Below are positions 42,024 to 50,588 of a DNA stretch of 64,000 nucleotides, piece after piece. Location: positions 1 to 64,000 of IMG/VR virus record IMGVR_UViG_3300046557_000512. One strand, given 5' to 3'. The number at the start of each line of letters is the position of its first letter. Positions within the stretch are counted from its first letter, which is position 1. The position numbers and the translations under genes are program-made. The notes beneath the pieces were generated by a model. It saw only the letters and a program-made list of their open reading frames with translations, was not told the DNA's origin and searched no databases. This DNA comes from a virus.

Positions 42024-42397
42024 CAGACCTCCTTCATTTGGAATGTGGGTGACCAGCGCCGGGTCGTGCCGATCGCGCTTGGGTTCCAGTCGGGCTCTTT
42101 CTCGAAGCGGACCTGGCGATCGATACCGACCATGTAGTCGTGATAGATAAACGCGACGGTCGTAGTGTGATCGAGCCAGAACTGGTTGAGCATGTTGAAG
42201 TCGGCCTGGGTGAGGCCGATGAAGCCCGTTGTCACCTGGTCGCGGCCGCGGCGCGTGAACCGCGGACGGCGAGCCTCGTAGCCACCTTCTGCGTCCGCGC
42301 GGATATCCGCAACCTCATTCTTGATGTCGTATTTCGAGGGGCTCTCACCCAGCGAAAGCCCCGCGATCTTGGTGGGGAATGTCGTCGCGACCGTCAC
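42023..42397 (-). CDS. Minor tail protein M-like
   Basis: 124 residues from a GTG at 42397 overlapping the tape-measure stop (GTGA). The core (TGFIGLTQADFNMLNQFWLDHTTTVAFIYHDYMVG) and the end (TTRRWSPTFQMKEV) fit the gpM-type tail tip adaptor family. Its position between the tape measure and the gpL-like gene is the same as in lambda. Confidence 0.6.
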   Translation of the reverse strand: MTVATTFPTKIAGLSLGESPSKYDIKNEVADIRADAEGGYEARRPRFTRRGRDQVTTGFIGLTQADFNMLNQFWLDHTTTVAFIYHDYMVGIDRQVRFEKEPDWNPSAIGTTRRWSPTFQMKEV

Positions 42398-45300
42398 TTT
42401 CCTGCCTTCCTCATATTGGCGAAAAGGTCGCGCAGCGGCCCCTGCTTGGTGGCTGCTTCAGTGACGACACCGATCACCCAATCTTTCCCGTTGAAATTGG
42501 CATCGCCCACGGTGGCGTCGGCGGGCACGCCGGTGTTGTTGATGAACTCGATCTTGACGTTCGGTGCTGCGCCACCCGCGCCGGCGAGCCGGCGACCCAA
42601 GAGATCCTGCTGATCCTCGGTAAGCATCAGCTCCTTTTCCTTGGCGATGATCGGGACCTCACCAGGCATCAGCGGGCGACCGCCGATCTCACCGCCGGTG
42701 TGATACTTGCGGGCGTTCGCGAACACGGCCGGGTCGACCGCACCCCAAGCGGTGGCGGCGCCACCGATCAGGCCGCCAGTGTGGAAGCCGTCGACACTGA
42801 CCGACCCGGTCTGGCCGCCCGAGCCGCCCGATGGGATCACTGCATTGCTCTTGCCACCGAACGCCGCGCCGAGCTGGTCCGTCATGAACGACCCGAGCGA
42901 CATTGTCCCACCGCCGGCACCAGCCGTCGGGGCCATGCCGAGCGCGGACAAGATCGCGTAAGCGATCACAGCCTTCAAAATGACCTTGAGTAGCGCCTTG
43001 ATCGTGTCGGTGACGAACTTCCCGATATTCAGATTGCCCTCGGCCAGGCCGTCGACCAGGGTCGAGATAGAGTCGGCCATCACCTGCTGGATGTTGTGGC
43101 CGAGCTGCGCCCACTGACGCATCATCTTCGTGGTCTCGGTCTCGTTGTCGCGAGAGACCTTGGCGCCCTCCGCCTTCTTCCAGGCGTTGAACGCGGCTTC
43201 CATGCGCTTGCGTTCTTCGGTGCCGGCCGCAGTCAGCGAGATCAGCTTGCGTTGGCGATCGACCTCATCCTCGAAGTTCTTCTGACGCGCGGCATCCTCG
43301 TCGAGCAGACCGTTCATGATCTGCCGAGTGGATTCTTCCCAACCGTTGGTGATGTCGGCGGCGTCTGCCGCGTTCATCGCCTTGACGATGTCGTCGACCT
43401 TGCCCTGGACGCGCGTGAGATCGTCGCCCTTCAGACCATCAGTCAGGCCCGCAAAGCGGCTGGTGACCTGCGCGAGACGCTTGTCGGCCTCATAGGTCCC
43501 GGCATTCAGCGAGCTCCACAGCTCCTTGGACTTCGTGGTCGCCTTGGAGAGCTCGTCGTCGAGCTTGTCGTCGACTCCCTTGACGTCCTTCTGGTGCTGA
43601 AGGTTGTCGAGGAGCTTCATGTATTCCCGCATCTGGTCGATGCGGCCTTGGGTGATGCCCTTATATTTGCCCGCGGCGAGCTCGGCGTTGAACCTCTCCA
43701 GGTTGCCCTTGCCGCCAATCAGCTCATCGGAAAGCTGCGCGATTTTACCGGCCGTGGTCGCCAGCGCCTTGTCGAACGCCTTGTTCGGGTCGACCTTGCC
43801 CATCTCGGACTTGGACTGCTGAAGCGCGTCCTTCAGCGCCATCTGACCGCGGTAGGCGTCCTTCTGCGCGTCGGTCCAGCCGGCGTATTTCGACGATCCG
43901 GCCGCGACCTCGGCGTTGAACTGCGCAAGGTTACCCTTGCCGCCGGCCAGCTGGTCGCGCAGCTTTGCCGCGTTGCCGGCGGCCGTGGCCATCGCATTGT
44001 TGAAGTCGGCGCCCTTGCCGCCTTTGCCTAGCTTTCCAGCGGCATCGTCGGCGGAGTCACCAACCCCGTTGATGTCACCCCGCAGCTGGCGCAGCGCAGC
44101 GCGGCGCGCGTCGCCCTCCATGCCGCCGCCCGACGTAGGGGTGATTTTGGCGAGGTCATCAATGCGCTTGTTGCGATAGTTGCTGGAGGTCGCGTCATAC
44201 CACTTGCGCAGATTCTCCTTGCCGGTCTTATCGTCCGACTTGAGCAGGCTCTTTTTGCGCGCGTATTGGGCCGACAACCGATCGAGGAAGTTGTCGTTGT
44301 CGGAAGTGATGCTCTCATACCACTGGCGCTGGCGGCTACGGAAATCAGCACGAGCGCCCTCCACCTGCGCATTGTTCAGGTCTGCCAGATCCTGATTGAG
44401 CGCAGCCTTCTTCTTCGCACGCTCAGCCGGGCTCAGCGACATCACGCCAAGCTGCTGCATCGCGATGTCGTCGCTGGTCGAACCACTGTAGTTGGCGGTG
44501 TTGCTGGGATCGTCGAGCTGCTTGATCTCCTGGGCGATGCCGGCCTTGCGAGCCATGACGATCGCCGCGTCGCCCGCTTCCTTGAAGCCGGCAGCCATGC
44601 GGCGCGCGGCCGCCGTTGCCTTGTCGGCCTGGGACTCGAACACGCCGCAAGCGGATGCCGCCTGGTAGAGCAGCATCGCGATGATGCCGACCGGCCCCAG
44701 GGCAACACTGACGGCGGCGCCCAACACTTCCGCAGCGACAGCGCCGGCCGCCATTGCCGTGGTCCAGAAACCAGTGGCGACCGTGTCAGCGGCAATCGCG
44801 GCCGTCTCGATCTCGATCGCGGCCGTGGCCGTGGTGGTCGCCACAGTCGCGGCCTCTTGCGCCGTCGCCGAACGCAACGCGGCTTCTGCTGCGATCGCCT
44901 CCGCTTCGGCCACCGCGATGTCTGCCTTCGACAGCATGTTGCGCGCGATCGTCAGACGATTGGTGGCGCGCTCATACGCTGCGAGCGCTTCTGCCCGGCT
45001 GGCGAATTGCCCAGTTTCGGTGCGCCCGGTTTGCAGCACGTTGAGAGCCGCCAGCTGCTCGGCTTCGAGCGTGGCGACCAAGTTCATGCGGGCGACCTGC
45101 TGACCCCTCAGACCCGCGAGCGTGTCTTCGGCGGCCTGCGCGGCGATGCTGGCGCGACGCGCGATCTGGATCGCGGTAGCCTCTTCGGCGACCGCGGTGT
45201 TGGCCATCGCCGTCGCATATTCGGCCTGCGCGGCCGACATGAGCTGGAGCTCACCGCGACCTGCTGCCACGGCGGCATTGTAATTGATCTGCTCCAGCGT

Positions 45301-46467
45301 CGACTGAGAGATGCCGATCGTCGCCAAGCTGAAGTTTCGGAACGCGGCGATCGCGTCGACGACCAGGCCCTTCAGGCGGGCGAACCCAGAGAGCACCGTG
45401 TTGGCTGCCCACATGGTTGCCAGCGCCTGCGCAACAAACAGGATTTCGCCCCGGAAACGGACGACCCATTCGATCACGCTCATCAGCGCGGACGCTACGT
45501 TGGAGACGCCCTGGCCAACCGACTGAAGAAACGCGCGCGCTTCATCGGAACGCATCGCGGCGTTCATTTCCTTGAGCTTGTCGACTACCGTCTTGAAGAA
45601 GCCACCGCCTGGGGTGTCCATGCCGGTGAAGTCGGCCGCGAGCTGGGCGAAGTTCGTCCTGATCTGCGCCATCTGACCGAACAACGTGTCCGCCAGTCGC
45701 TTACCGGAGCCGCGATAGACACGCTCCATTTCCGCGAACATCGCGGCGAGCGCGGGCTTGGCGGCCACGGTGCCCTTGGAGATCTGCTTGACGAGCTCAG
45801 GGATAGATTGCCCCAAGGCATCAGCCATGAGCTGGATCGCCGACGGCACGGCTTCACCGAGCTGCTGGCGAAGTTCCTCCATCGAGACGACGCCCTTACC
45901 GGCCATCTGTTGGATCGCGATCGAGGCGCGGTGCAAAGTTTCGCTGTTGCCGCCAAAGGCCGCCACGGCGTCGACCAGGCCGTGCAGCGAGCCGTTAAGC
46001 GGGTCGATGCCGCCCGACTTGATCTTGACGAACGAGTCCGTCAGTTCCTGGACAGCGAAACCCGACTGACGCGCGATCTTGTAGAGTGCGCTCAGGTTGT
46101 TCGCCGCGTCCTGCTGCTTGCCGAGCTTGGTGGTCGCGTTCGACAGACCTTCCATGAGCACGGTCAGGCGCTCAAGGTCGCCCGCCTGCTTAAAGATCGC
46201 GCCCAGCCACCCGACCGAGACGTCCTTGAGCGTGAGGAACGCGGAACGCGCCTGGCCGAGAATGACGACCAGGTCGCGGAAGCGCTGCATCGGCGTCTGC
46301 ATCGACGAACCGACGCGACCCATCTGACCAGCGAAGCGATCGGCTTCGGCGCCGGCGGAGCGGATGACGCCGCCAAACGACTTAACCTCGCCTGATGCCG
46401 ACGTAAGCTTGCCGGACCAGCGCGAGGTATCGAGGTCGAGGACGACGCTAAGCTTCCGTTCTGTCAT
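42394..46467 (-). CDS. Tape measure protein, 1357 aa
   Basis: The N-terminal 250 residues (LEQINYN...; MAGKGVVSMEELRQQLGEAVPSAIQLMADALG) match tape-measure N-terminal domains. The middle is long, helical and coiled-coil, with hydrophobic stretches (about 560-600, AAGAVAAEVLGAAVSVALGPVGIIAMLLY). An imperfect repeat occurs twice in the second half (DQLAGGKGNLAQFNAEVAAGSSKYAGW; DELIGGKGNLERFNAELAAGKYKGI). By the usual relation of about 0.15 nm per residue, the tail would be near 200 nm, a long siphovirus tail. It follows the chaperone frameshift gene. Confidence 0.85.
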   Translation of the reverse strand: MTERKLSVVLDLDTSRWSGKLTSASGEVKSFGGVIRSAGAEADRFAGQMGRVGSSMQTPMQRFRDLVVILGQARSAFLTLKDVSVGWLGAIFKQAGDLERLTVLMEGLSNATTKLGKQQDAANNLSALYKIARQSGFAVQELTDSFVKIKSGGIDPLNGSLHGLVDAVAAFGGNSETLHRASIAIQQMAGKGVVSMEELRQQLGEAVPSAIQLMADALGQSIPELVKQISKGTVAAKPALAAMFAEMERVYRGSGKRLADTLFGQMAQIRTNFAQLAADFTGMDTPGGGFFKTVVDKLKEMNAAMRSDEARAFLQSVGQGVSNVASALMSVIEWVVRFRGEILFVAQALATMWAANTVLSGFARLKGLVVDAIAAFRNFSLATIGISQSTLEQINYNAAVAAGRGELQLMSAAQAEYATAMANTAVAEEATAIQIARRASIAAQAAEDTLAGLRGQQVARMNLVATLEAEQLAALNVLQTGRTETGQFASRAEALAAYERATNRLTIARNMLSKADIAVAEAEAIAAEAALRSATAQEAATVATTTATAAIEIETAAIAADTVATGFWTTAMAAGAVAAEVLGAAVSVALGPVGIIAMLLYQAASACGVFESQADKATAAARRMAAGFKEAGDAAIVMARKAGIAQEIKQLDDPSNTANYSGSTSDDIAMQQLGVMSLSPAERAKKKAALNQDLADLNNAQVEGARADFRSRQRQWYESITSDNDNFLDRLSAQYARKKSLLKSDDKTGKENLRKWYDATSSNYRNKRIDDLAKITPTSGGGMEGDARRAALRQLRGDINGVGDSADDAAGKLGKGGKGADFNNAMATAAGNAAKLRDQLAGGKGNLAQFNAEVAAGSSKYAGWTDAQKDAYRGQMALKDALQQSKSEMGKVDPNKAFDKALATTAGKIAQLSDELIGGKGNLERFNAELAAGKYKGITQGRIDQMREYMKLLDNLQHQKDVKGVDDKLDDELSKATTKSKELWSSLNAGTYEADKRLAQVTSRFAGLTDGLKGDDLTRVQGKVDDIVKAMNAADAADITNGWEESTRQIMNGLLDEDAARQKNFEDEVDRQRKLISLTAAGTEERKRMEAAFNAWKKAEGAKVSRDNETETTKMMRQWAQLGHNIQQVMADSISTLVDGLAEGNLNIGKFVTDTIKALLKVILKAVIAYAILSALGMAPTAGAGGGTMSLGSFMTDQLGAAFGGKSNAVIPSGGSGGQTGSVSVDGFHTGGLIGGAATAWGAVDPAVFANARKYHTGGEIGGRPLMPGEVPIIAKEKELMLTEDQQDLLGRRLAGAGGAAPNVKIEFINNTGVPADATVGDANFNGKDWVIGVVTEAATKQGPLRDLFANMRKAGK

Positions 46468-46471
46468 CGCG

Positions 46472-47202
46472 CTATGCCGGGGCCGGCTGATCCTTCGGGG
46501 TTGGGTTGAGTTTTCGCTGGAGCTCCAGGAACTTCGCTTCGTCGAAGCCCTTGATGACGACCGCCGGGGAGCCGACCTGCAGCTTCAGGGCTGCGAACAG
46601 TTCCTTGGCGCCCTCTCCGCTCTGGCCGGCGATTCCGACCTGGAGATTCATCTGGGCTTGCTCTGCCTGGAGCCGGTCGATCTGCTTGTTGGCGGACCAG
46701 AACATCACCAGGGGCATCTGCATGACTTGTATGTGTGTTAGTCCGTATGCACCGGCGACGCGCCAGAAGAAGAACGGGAGATCTAGCTCTGCGAGCTGGT
46801 CTCCCCCAGCACGTTTCCCTCACTCGTCTCCTCGGGTGCGTATTTCTGGTTGATCTGCTGCGACACGTCGTTCAGCCAGCCGAACACCGCGAACATCTTG
46901 GTGACCGGCATCTGGTCGACCGGAAGAGACGGGAAGAACGCGACCACTGCATCGCGGACCACTTCGACCACCTTGCGCTGGACGTCCTCGATCTCTTCGT
47001 CGGTCGCGCCGGTCGCCCCCAACTTGAGCTTCTGCTCGGCCAGGGCCTGGTGTTCCGCGGCGCGGTTCTGCTGATCGATAAAGCCTTCCACCGTCAGCTG
47101 GACCATCGTGTGGTCGACGCCTTCGTGCCGAATGGTAAGCATCGACGCAGGCGTCGGCAGCTCGTCAAGATTCAGAATGCGCGGGGACTGGGATTGGGTC
47201 AC
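46472..47202 (-). CDS. Tail assembly chaperone G-T fusion by -1 frameshift
   Basis: A programmed -1 shift at GGGAAAC (46813-46819) joins the first gene (46783-47202) to a downstream frame ending at 46472. The extension reads GKRAGGDQLAELDLPFFFWR, then VAGAYGLTHIQVMQMPLVMF and a Gln/Lys-rich tail. The 'YGL....V..MPL..F' pattern is typical of T-domain chaperones. In the -1 frame a TGA lies just before the heptamer, so the extension is only reachable by shifting. G and G-T proteins coat the tape measure during tail assembly, and the next gene is the tape measure. Confidence 0.8.
46732..46751 (-). promoter_or_regulatory. Conserved leader element, copy 17, inside the T extension
   Basis: Minus strand reads TGCATACGGACTAACACACA. 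It is coding in the -1 frame (as AYGLTHI) and lies upstream of the tape measure gene; a coding and a regulatory role seem superimposed. Confidence 0.55.
46783..47202 (-). CDS. Tail assembly chaperone, gpG-like (unshifted product)
   Basis: 139 residues from a GTG at 47202. A helical acidic protein: RILNLDELPTPASMLTIRHEGVDHTMVQLTVEGFIDQQ, then DEEIEDVQRKVVEVVRDAVVAFFPSLPVDQMPVTKMFAVFGWL, as expected for the short chaperone made without frameshifting. It lies between the tail tube gene and the tape measure, the conserved G position. The in-frame stop TAG at 46783 lies 27 nt past the slippery site. Confidence 0.75.
   Translation of the reverse strand: MTQSQSPRILNLDELPTPASMLTIRHEGVDHTMVQLTVEGFIDQQNRAAEHQALAEQKLKLGATGATDEEIEDVQRKVVEVVRDAVVAFFPSLPVDQMPVTKMFAVFGWLNDVSQQINQKYAPEETSEGNVLGETSSQS
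46813..46819 (-). other. Slippery heptamer GGGAAAC (-1 frameshift site)
   Basis: In the zero frame it reads G-GGA-AAC, the X-XXY-YYZ form; lambda uses GGGAAAG at the same place. A GC-rich downstream stretch could add a stimulatory structure. Confidence 0.85.
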
Positions 47203-47266
47203 AAACTACCGTGGATTTGGAGGAAAGTGTGGCGGCCGGCCTGGGGAGGAGCCGGCCGCCAAGGGC

Positions 47267-47803
47267 TTACGAGGACGCCAGGGCCGGGTCGCCGAAGACG
47301 GCGAGCGTGCCCGTGGTCAGATCCACGTAACCGGTGAACTCGACCGTGTAGACGCGCTGGTCGTCGACCTTGTAGGAGAACTGGATGTCCCCCTTGGCGT
47401 TCGCCAGCGGCAGCACGAAGTCCTTCGACTTGTCGCCTTCGGCCATCGCGATCGGGTGAAGAACCAGCGGACCCGCGCCAGCGCGCAGCGAGACGCCGAC
47501 GCCCGAGGACAAGGTCAGCTTCTTCTTGCCGAGGTCGGCGCCGGTGCCGGTGACGAGCACCGAACCCGGAATGACAGTGACGAGCTTGGCGAGATCACGC
47601 TCGGCCATCGGGACCTTAACGGTCACCTTGCGGCCCTTGATGATCTCGTCGATCGCGGTATCGCCGAACTGGTCGGCGGTGATCAGCGTGCTCTCGGTGG
47701 CGATCTGGACCTCGCAGCCACCCTTGGTCAGGCCAAGGTCGGCTGCTTTGAAGAAGGCCGTGCAGGGACCCATCTCCAAGTTATCGAATGCGGTGCCGGA
47801 CAT
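47267..47803 (-). CDS. Major tail tube protein
   Basis: 178 residues with a strong SD (AGGAG) and its own leader element. The protein is beta-rich (SYKVDDQRVYTVEFTGYVDLTTGTLAVFGDPA at the C-terminus; GKKKLTLSSGVGVSLRAGAGP in the middle), with no membrane or catalytic features. It precedes the G/G-T chaperones and tape measure, the standard position of the tube protein. A single-gene unit fits high expression. Assignment is mostly by position and fold pattern. Confidence 0.7.
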   Translation of the reverse strand: MSGTAFDNLEMGPCTAFFKAADLGLTKGGCEVQIATESTLITADQFGDTAIDEIIKGRKVTVKVPMAERDLAKLVTVIPGSVLVTGTGADLGKKKLTLSSGVGVSLRAGAGPLVLHPIAMAEGDKSKDFVLPLANAKGDIQFSYKVDDQRVYTVEFTGYVDLTTGTLAVFGDPALASS

Positions 47804-47836
47804 TTATCAGCTCTCCTGGGAAAATATGCAGCCAGC

Positions 47837-47869
47837 ATCATAGCACGCATGTGTGTTATTTGCCATGCA
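47837..47869 (-). promoter_or_regulatory. Conserved leader element, copy 18 (tail tube) with -10-like box
   Basis: Minus strand reads TGCATGGCAAATAACACACA (47850-47869), continuing TGCGTGC then TATGAT (47837-47842). Same geometry as copy 16. Confidence 0.75.
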
Positions 47870-47873
47870 CTAT

Positions 47874-48260
47874 TTACGCACCCTCACCCCACGCGATCTC
47901 GAACGGGATGCCCCACTCTATGGTGCCGGCCCCCGACCGCGGATAGGGGATCGGTTTGGTCCGAGGGTAGACCTGGGTATAAAAGACGTTGTCGATCGTC
48001 CGGCGATAGAATGTCAGCAATTCGGAGATCTGCTGGCACTTTGCCTCGGCAATCTCGACGTCGTCATGGCGGACGATGATCAGGAACTCGCTCTTGTAAA
48101 AGCCGGGCTGCTCGCAGTCGATCGCGTCGCCGGTAAGCGGCGGGCGGATCATCACGCCATCCTGGACGTCCGCCGGCATGGTCAGCAAATACAGGTCCAC
48201 GCCAATCTTCGCGATGCCGGCCGCGTCGATCAAGTCTTGCATAGCTCGAAGGTGGATCAC
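47874..48260 (-). CDS. Tail terminator-like protein, 128 aa
   Basis: GTG start at 48260 overlaps the previous stop (GTGA). An alpha/beta protein (LYLLTMPADVQDGVMIRPPLTGDAIDCEQPGFYKSEFLIIVRHDDVEIAEAKCQQISELL) with strand and helix order like lambda gpU / HK97 tail-completion proteins. It lies between the gp10-like protein and the tail tube, the usual position of the terminator. Confidence 0.6.
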   Translation of the reverse strand: MIHLRAMQDLIDAAGIAKIGVDLYLLTMPADVQDGVMIRPPLTGDAIDCEQPGFYKSEFLIIVRHDDVEIAEAKCQQISELLTFYRRTIDNVFYTQVYPRTKPIPYPRSGAGTIEWGIPFEIAWGEGA

Positions 48261-48685
48261 AGCAGGTCTCCCATAATCACGTCGATAAGGTCGTCGGGCA
48301 GTTCTTCGTCATATTTGTCGAAGGCGCGCTCGAGGAAGTGCGCACCGACTTGCGGCCCCTTGGCCAACGACCGAGCTCCCAGTTTCTCGAATGCGCCCTC
48401 CTCGATGAGATAAGCGTATTCGTCGACGTCCGACCGAGTGATCCCTTGGTTGCCCACCTGGACGGTCACGACCAGCCGACGGTTCGACGACGTCTCTTCG
48501 ATAATCTCGTGCGCAGCCTCAATATCGCCCCTCAAGATTGGCGCGTTGTGCACCGACTCGGCTTTCACCTTGTCCGCGATCTTGCGCATGAAGCGCAGCG
48601 CGCGCGGCGTCGTCACTTGTCCGATACGCTCAAAGGTCGCCCCGACGTCAGTCGCGCTTTCCCCAGGCTTGAAGGTGAAGGTCAC
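48257..48685 (-). CDS. HK97 gp10-like head-tail joining protein
   Basis: 142 residues from a GTG at 48685, overlapping its neighbour. FMRKIADKVKAESVHNAPILRGDIEAAHEI and YAYLIEEGAFEKLGARSLAKGPQVGAHFLERAFDKYDEEL fit the HK97 gp10 family ('N.P..TG.L..S', 'Y..yvE.G', 'P...fl.rA'). It acts in connecting the tail to the head. Neighbours on both sides are connector genes. Confidence 0.7.
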   Translation of the reverse strand: MTFTFKPGESATDVGATFERIGQVTTPRALRFMRKIADKVKAESVHNAPILRGDIEAAHEIIEETSSNRRLVVTVQVGNQGITRSDVDEYAYLIEEGAFEKLGARSLAKGPQVGAHFLERAFDKYDEELPDDLIDVIMGDLL

Positions 48686-49038
48686 GACGGCTGCTCGGCA
48701 ATCGCCGCACCCACCTCGATATGATCGAGAGAGCCGGTGACCGCATGAAAGCGCTGGTGGGTCATCGTGATACGGAGACGCACATTGGCGACGACCACGA
48801 TGTCATCGATCGCGATCTTGACGTTCGGCGGGAACAGCAGGTTGGCTGCCGCCTCCTCTTGCTCCGCGGCGCCGCGTGACGCCGAGCTGTCGGCCCGCAC
48901 GGAACTGGCGACGGACGATACCTCAAGCTTCACGACTGAACACGGCGTTTTGACCGGCGTGTAATAGACGGCCTTGCCATAACGATCGCGGCGGTTCGAC
49001 TTGCGCGACAGCATGCAGAATTTGTTTGGACGGAACAC
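48682..49038 (-). CDS. Head closure / neck protein, 118 aa
   Basis: GTG start 49038. A basic N-terminus (KFCMLSRKSNRRDRYGKAVYYTPVKTPCSVVKL) and a beta-rich C-terminal half (FPPNVKIAIDDIVVVANVRLRITMTHQRFHAVTGSLDHIEVGA) suggest a small beta-barrel stopper protein like those that close the connector. Assignment is mainly by gene order and strand pattern. Confidence 0.5.
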   Translation of the reverse strand: MFRPNKFCMLSRKSNRRDRYGKAVYYTPVKTPCSVVKLEVSSVASSVRADSSASRGAAEQEEAAANLLFPPNVKIAIDDIVVVANVRLRITMTHQRFHAVTGSLDHIEVGAAIAEQPS

Positions 49039-49785
49039 TTATTCCTCCACCATGACCAGGCGTGAATCGGATGACGGGTGAAACACCTCGTCGCGGATGT
49101 CGTAGTAGGACGGCAGCTTGCCCTGCCCCGCTTCAGTCGAGACGATCGTGCCGTCCCACTTATTTTGTGGGTTCGGGTTGCTGATCTCGACCCGGTCGAT
49201 GCCGGCCTCGGACATCGCAAACAGGAAACCGTCGTTGATCGTCATCAGCAGATGCAAGCGATATTGGTCACGAACGTGCTTCGACGAGCTGTAAGAGCGC
49301 CCTGCGCGGTCTACGAAGCGAAAGTCGAGCGTTGGTGCGTCGAGCATCAGGTTTGCGATCGCGTCGACCTGACGAGCCCCTGAGCGCTGCGCCATGTCGG
49401 CCCGAATCCCAATCGCCGCAATGGCGCGCTTCATCGCCGAGATGTCGCGAGACGCTTGGGCCGCCAGGATCTCCACCAGATAGTCGCCGGTGTTGCCGAA
49501 GTGATCCTGCAGCTCAGTTGGCGCTTCTCCCAAAGGAACCTTCGCTGATTGAAGGCCCTCCTGATACGAGTGATCGCCCATCCCGTAGGTGTCGATACGG
49601 ATGACATCGGCCTCGGACGCCAACCAATCCTTCGCGAACTCCGTGGCGGCGTCGCCGGCTTCCAAGCGGGTGGATCCGTGCGTCGGGTCGTTCCTCAGCG
49701 CGATCTCATATTGTGCGCGCAGTTGGTCAAGAAAACGCTGATAGCGCGCGGTCGCATCGAACGCGCGCTGGGTGATCGGGTTCAT
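49039..49785 (-). CDS. Minor capsid protein with MuF/min-cap2-like C-terminus
   Basis: 248 residues, adjacent (no gap) to both connectors. The second half (FVDRAGRSYSSSKHVRDQYRLHL ... DRVEISNPNPQNKWDGTIVS ... FHPSSDSRLV) follows the order of phage minor capsid C-terminal domains ('D..GR.Y.l..Y..m', 'd.V.iS', 'G.v..l', 'FHPnC.H'), but the usual cysteines are missing and FHPNCRH is FHPSSDSR. It lies after the capsid genes rather than next to the portal, which is unusual. Confidence 0.45.
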   Translation of the reverse strand: MNPITQRAFDATARYQRFLDQLRAQYEIALRNDPTHGSTRLEAGDAATEFAKDWLASEADVIRIDTYGMGDHSYQEGLQSAKVPLGEAPTELQDHFGNTGDYLVEILAAQASRDISAMKRAIAAIGIRADMAQRSGARQVDAIANLMLDAPTLDFRFVDRAGRSYSSSKHVRDQYRLHLLMTINDGFLFAMSEAGIDRVEISNPNPQNKWDGTIVSTEAGQGKLPSYYDIRDEVFHPSSDSRLVMVEE

Positions 49786-50588
49786 CCTCGCGCGATCTCG
49801 ATTCGACGATAGACGTATGCGCCGACCTCGCGATACGCGGCCTTGCAGACGGGGCGATCGAGCGCTGGTCGCGAGTTGAACATCATCGAGCTCTCGCCCG
49901 TCGTCTCAGACAGCACCCCATCCTGGCGCCGTGCGCCGATGACATCACCGCCAAGGATGTTGTCGGCTTCGAGGATCTGTGCCCGAGCGAGCGCCTCGCG
50001 GAAATTCGACGGGAGACCCAGAAAATCCTGAGTGGGCATGCTGGCGATGTCGACGACGATCCACGCCGGCGAGCAGCCAATGTCGTCGTCTTCGAACGAC
50101 GCATAGTTCCGCGGATCCTGGGCAGCGACACGATAAGCCATGCGCGCCAGCTTGGTGAAGGCACCCTCCATCGCGGATGAGCGATCGCGCGCAGTCGCCA
50201 TATCCCAGCCCTGCAGCATGCCGCCGATACTTTCGCGCCGCACCAGACTCTGTCCGTAGGTCTGGAAGCTGTTCAGCAGCAGCGTCAGCGTGTCGGCCTT
50301 GCTGATGATATAGTGGGTGTCGACCGTGATCGTCCCACTGGCCGCCGTGAACGCAACACGCAGGCAGCGCGCGCCCCGAATTGCCGAGATCACGTTGAAT
50401 GCGCCGGCGATGGTCACATCCAGTTCGACGGCGCTGTCGTCGATCGACGAGATCGTATCGCTTGCGATCTGCGCCTCGTTCTCGTCGAGCAACGTCCACG
50501 CGGCCGCCGTCGGCACGAACGGCGTGCCGTTTTCATCCTCGAACGGGACGGCGAGCTTGACCTCGGTTCCGGCGGTGACGCGCAACAT
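49782..50588 (-). CDS. Head-tail adaptor with N-terminal Ig-like domain
   Basis: 268 residues. The first 95 residues look like an immunoglobulin-type beta sandwich (TAAAWTLLDENEAQIASDTISSIDDSAVELDVTI). The rest, starting SKADTLTLLLNSFQTYGQSLV and ending in YREVGAYVYRRIEIARG, is helical and resembles gp6-like adaptor proteins. An Ig-like domain on a connector is uncommon. Start ATG 50588 abuts the upstream stop. Confidence 0.5.
   Translation of the reverse strand: MLRVTAGTEVKLAVPFEDENGTPFVPTAAAWTLLDENEAQIASDTISSIDDSAVELDVTIAGAFNVISAIRGARCLRVAFTAASGTITVDTHYIISKADTLTLLLNSFQTYGQSLVRRESIGGMLQGWDMATARDRSSAMEGAFTKLARMAYRVAAQDPRNYASFEDDDIGCSPAWIVVDIASMPTQDFLGLPSNFREALARAQILEADNILGGDVIGARRQDGVLSETTGESSMMFNSRPALDRPVCKAAYREVGAYVYRRIEIARG

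Noticed and set aside
44266-46395. 709-codon plus-strand open frame
   Set aside because: Antisense to the tape measure gene. Composition (His/Arg/Asp-rich, low in typical folds) is what GC-rich antisense frames give; no ribosome site or promoter element.
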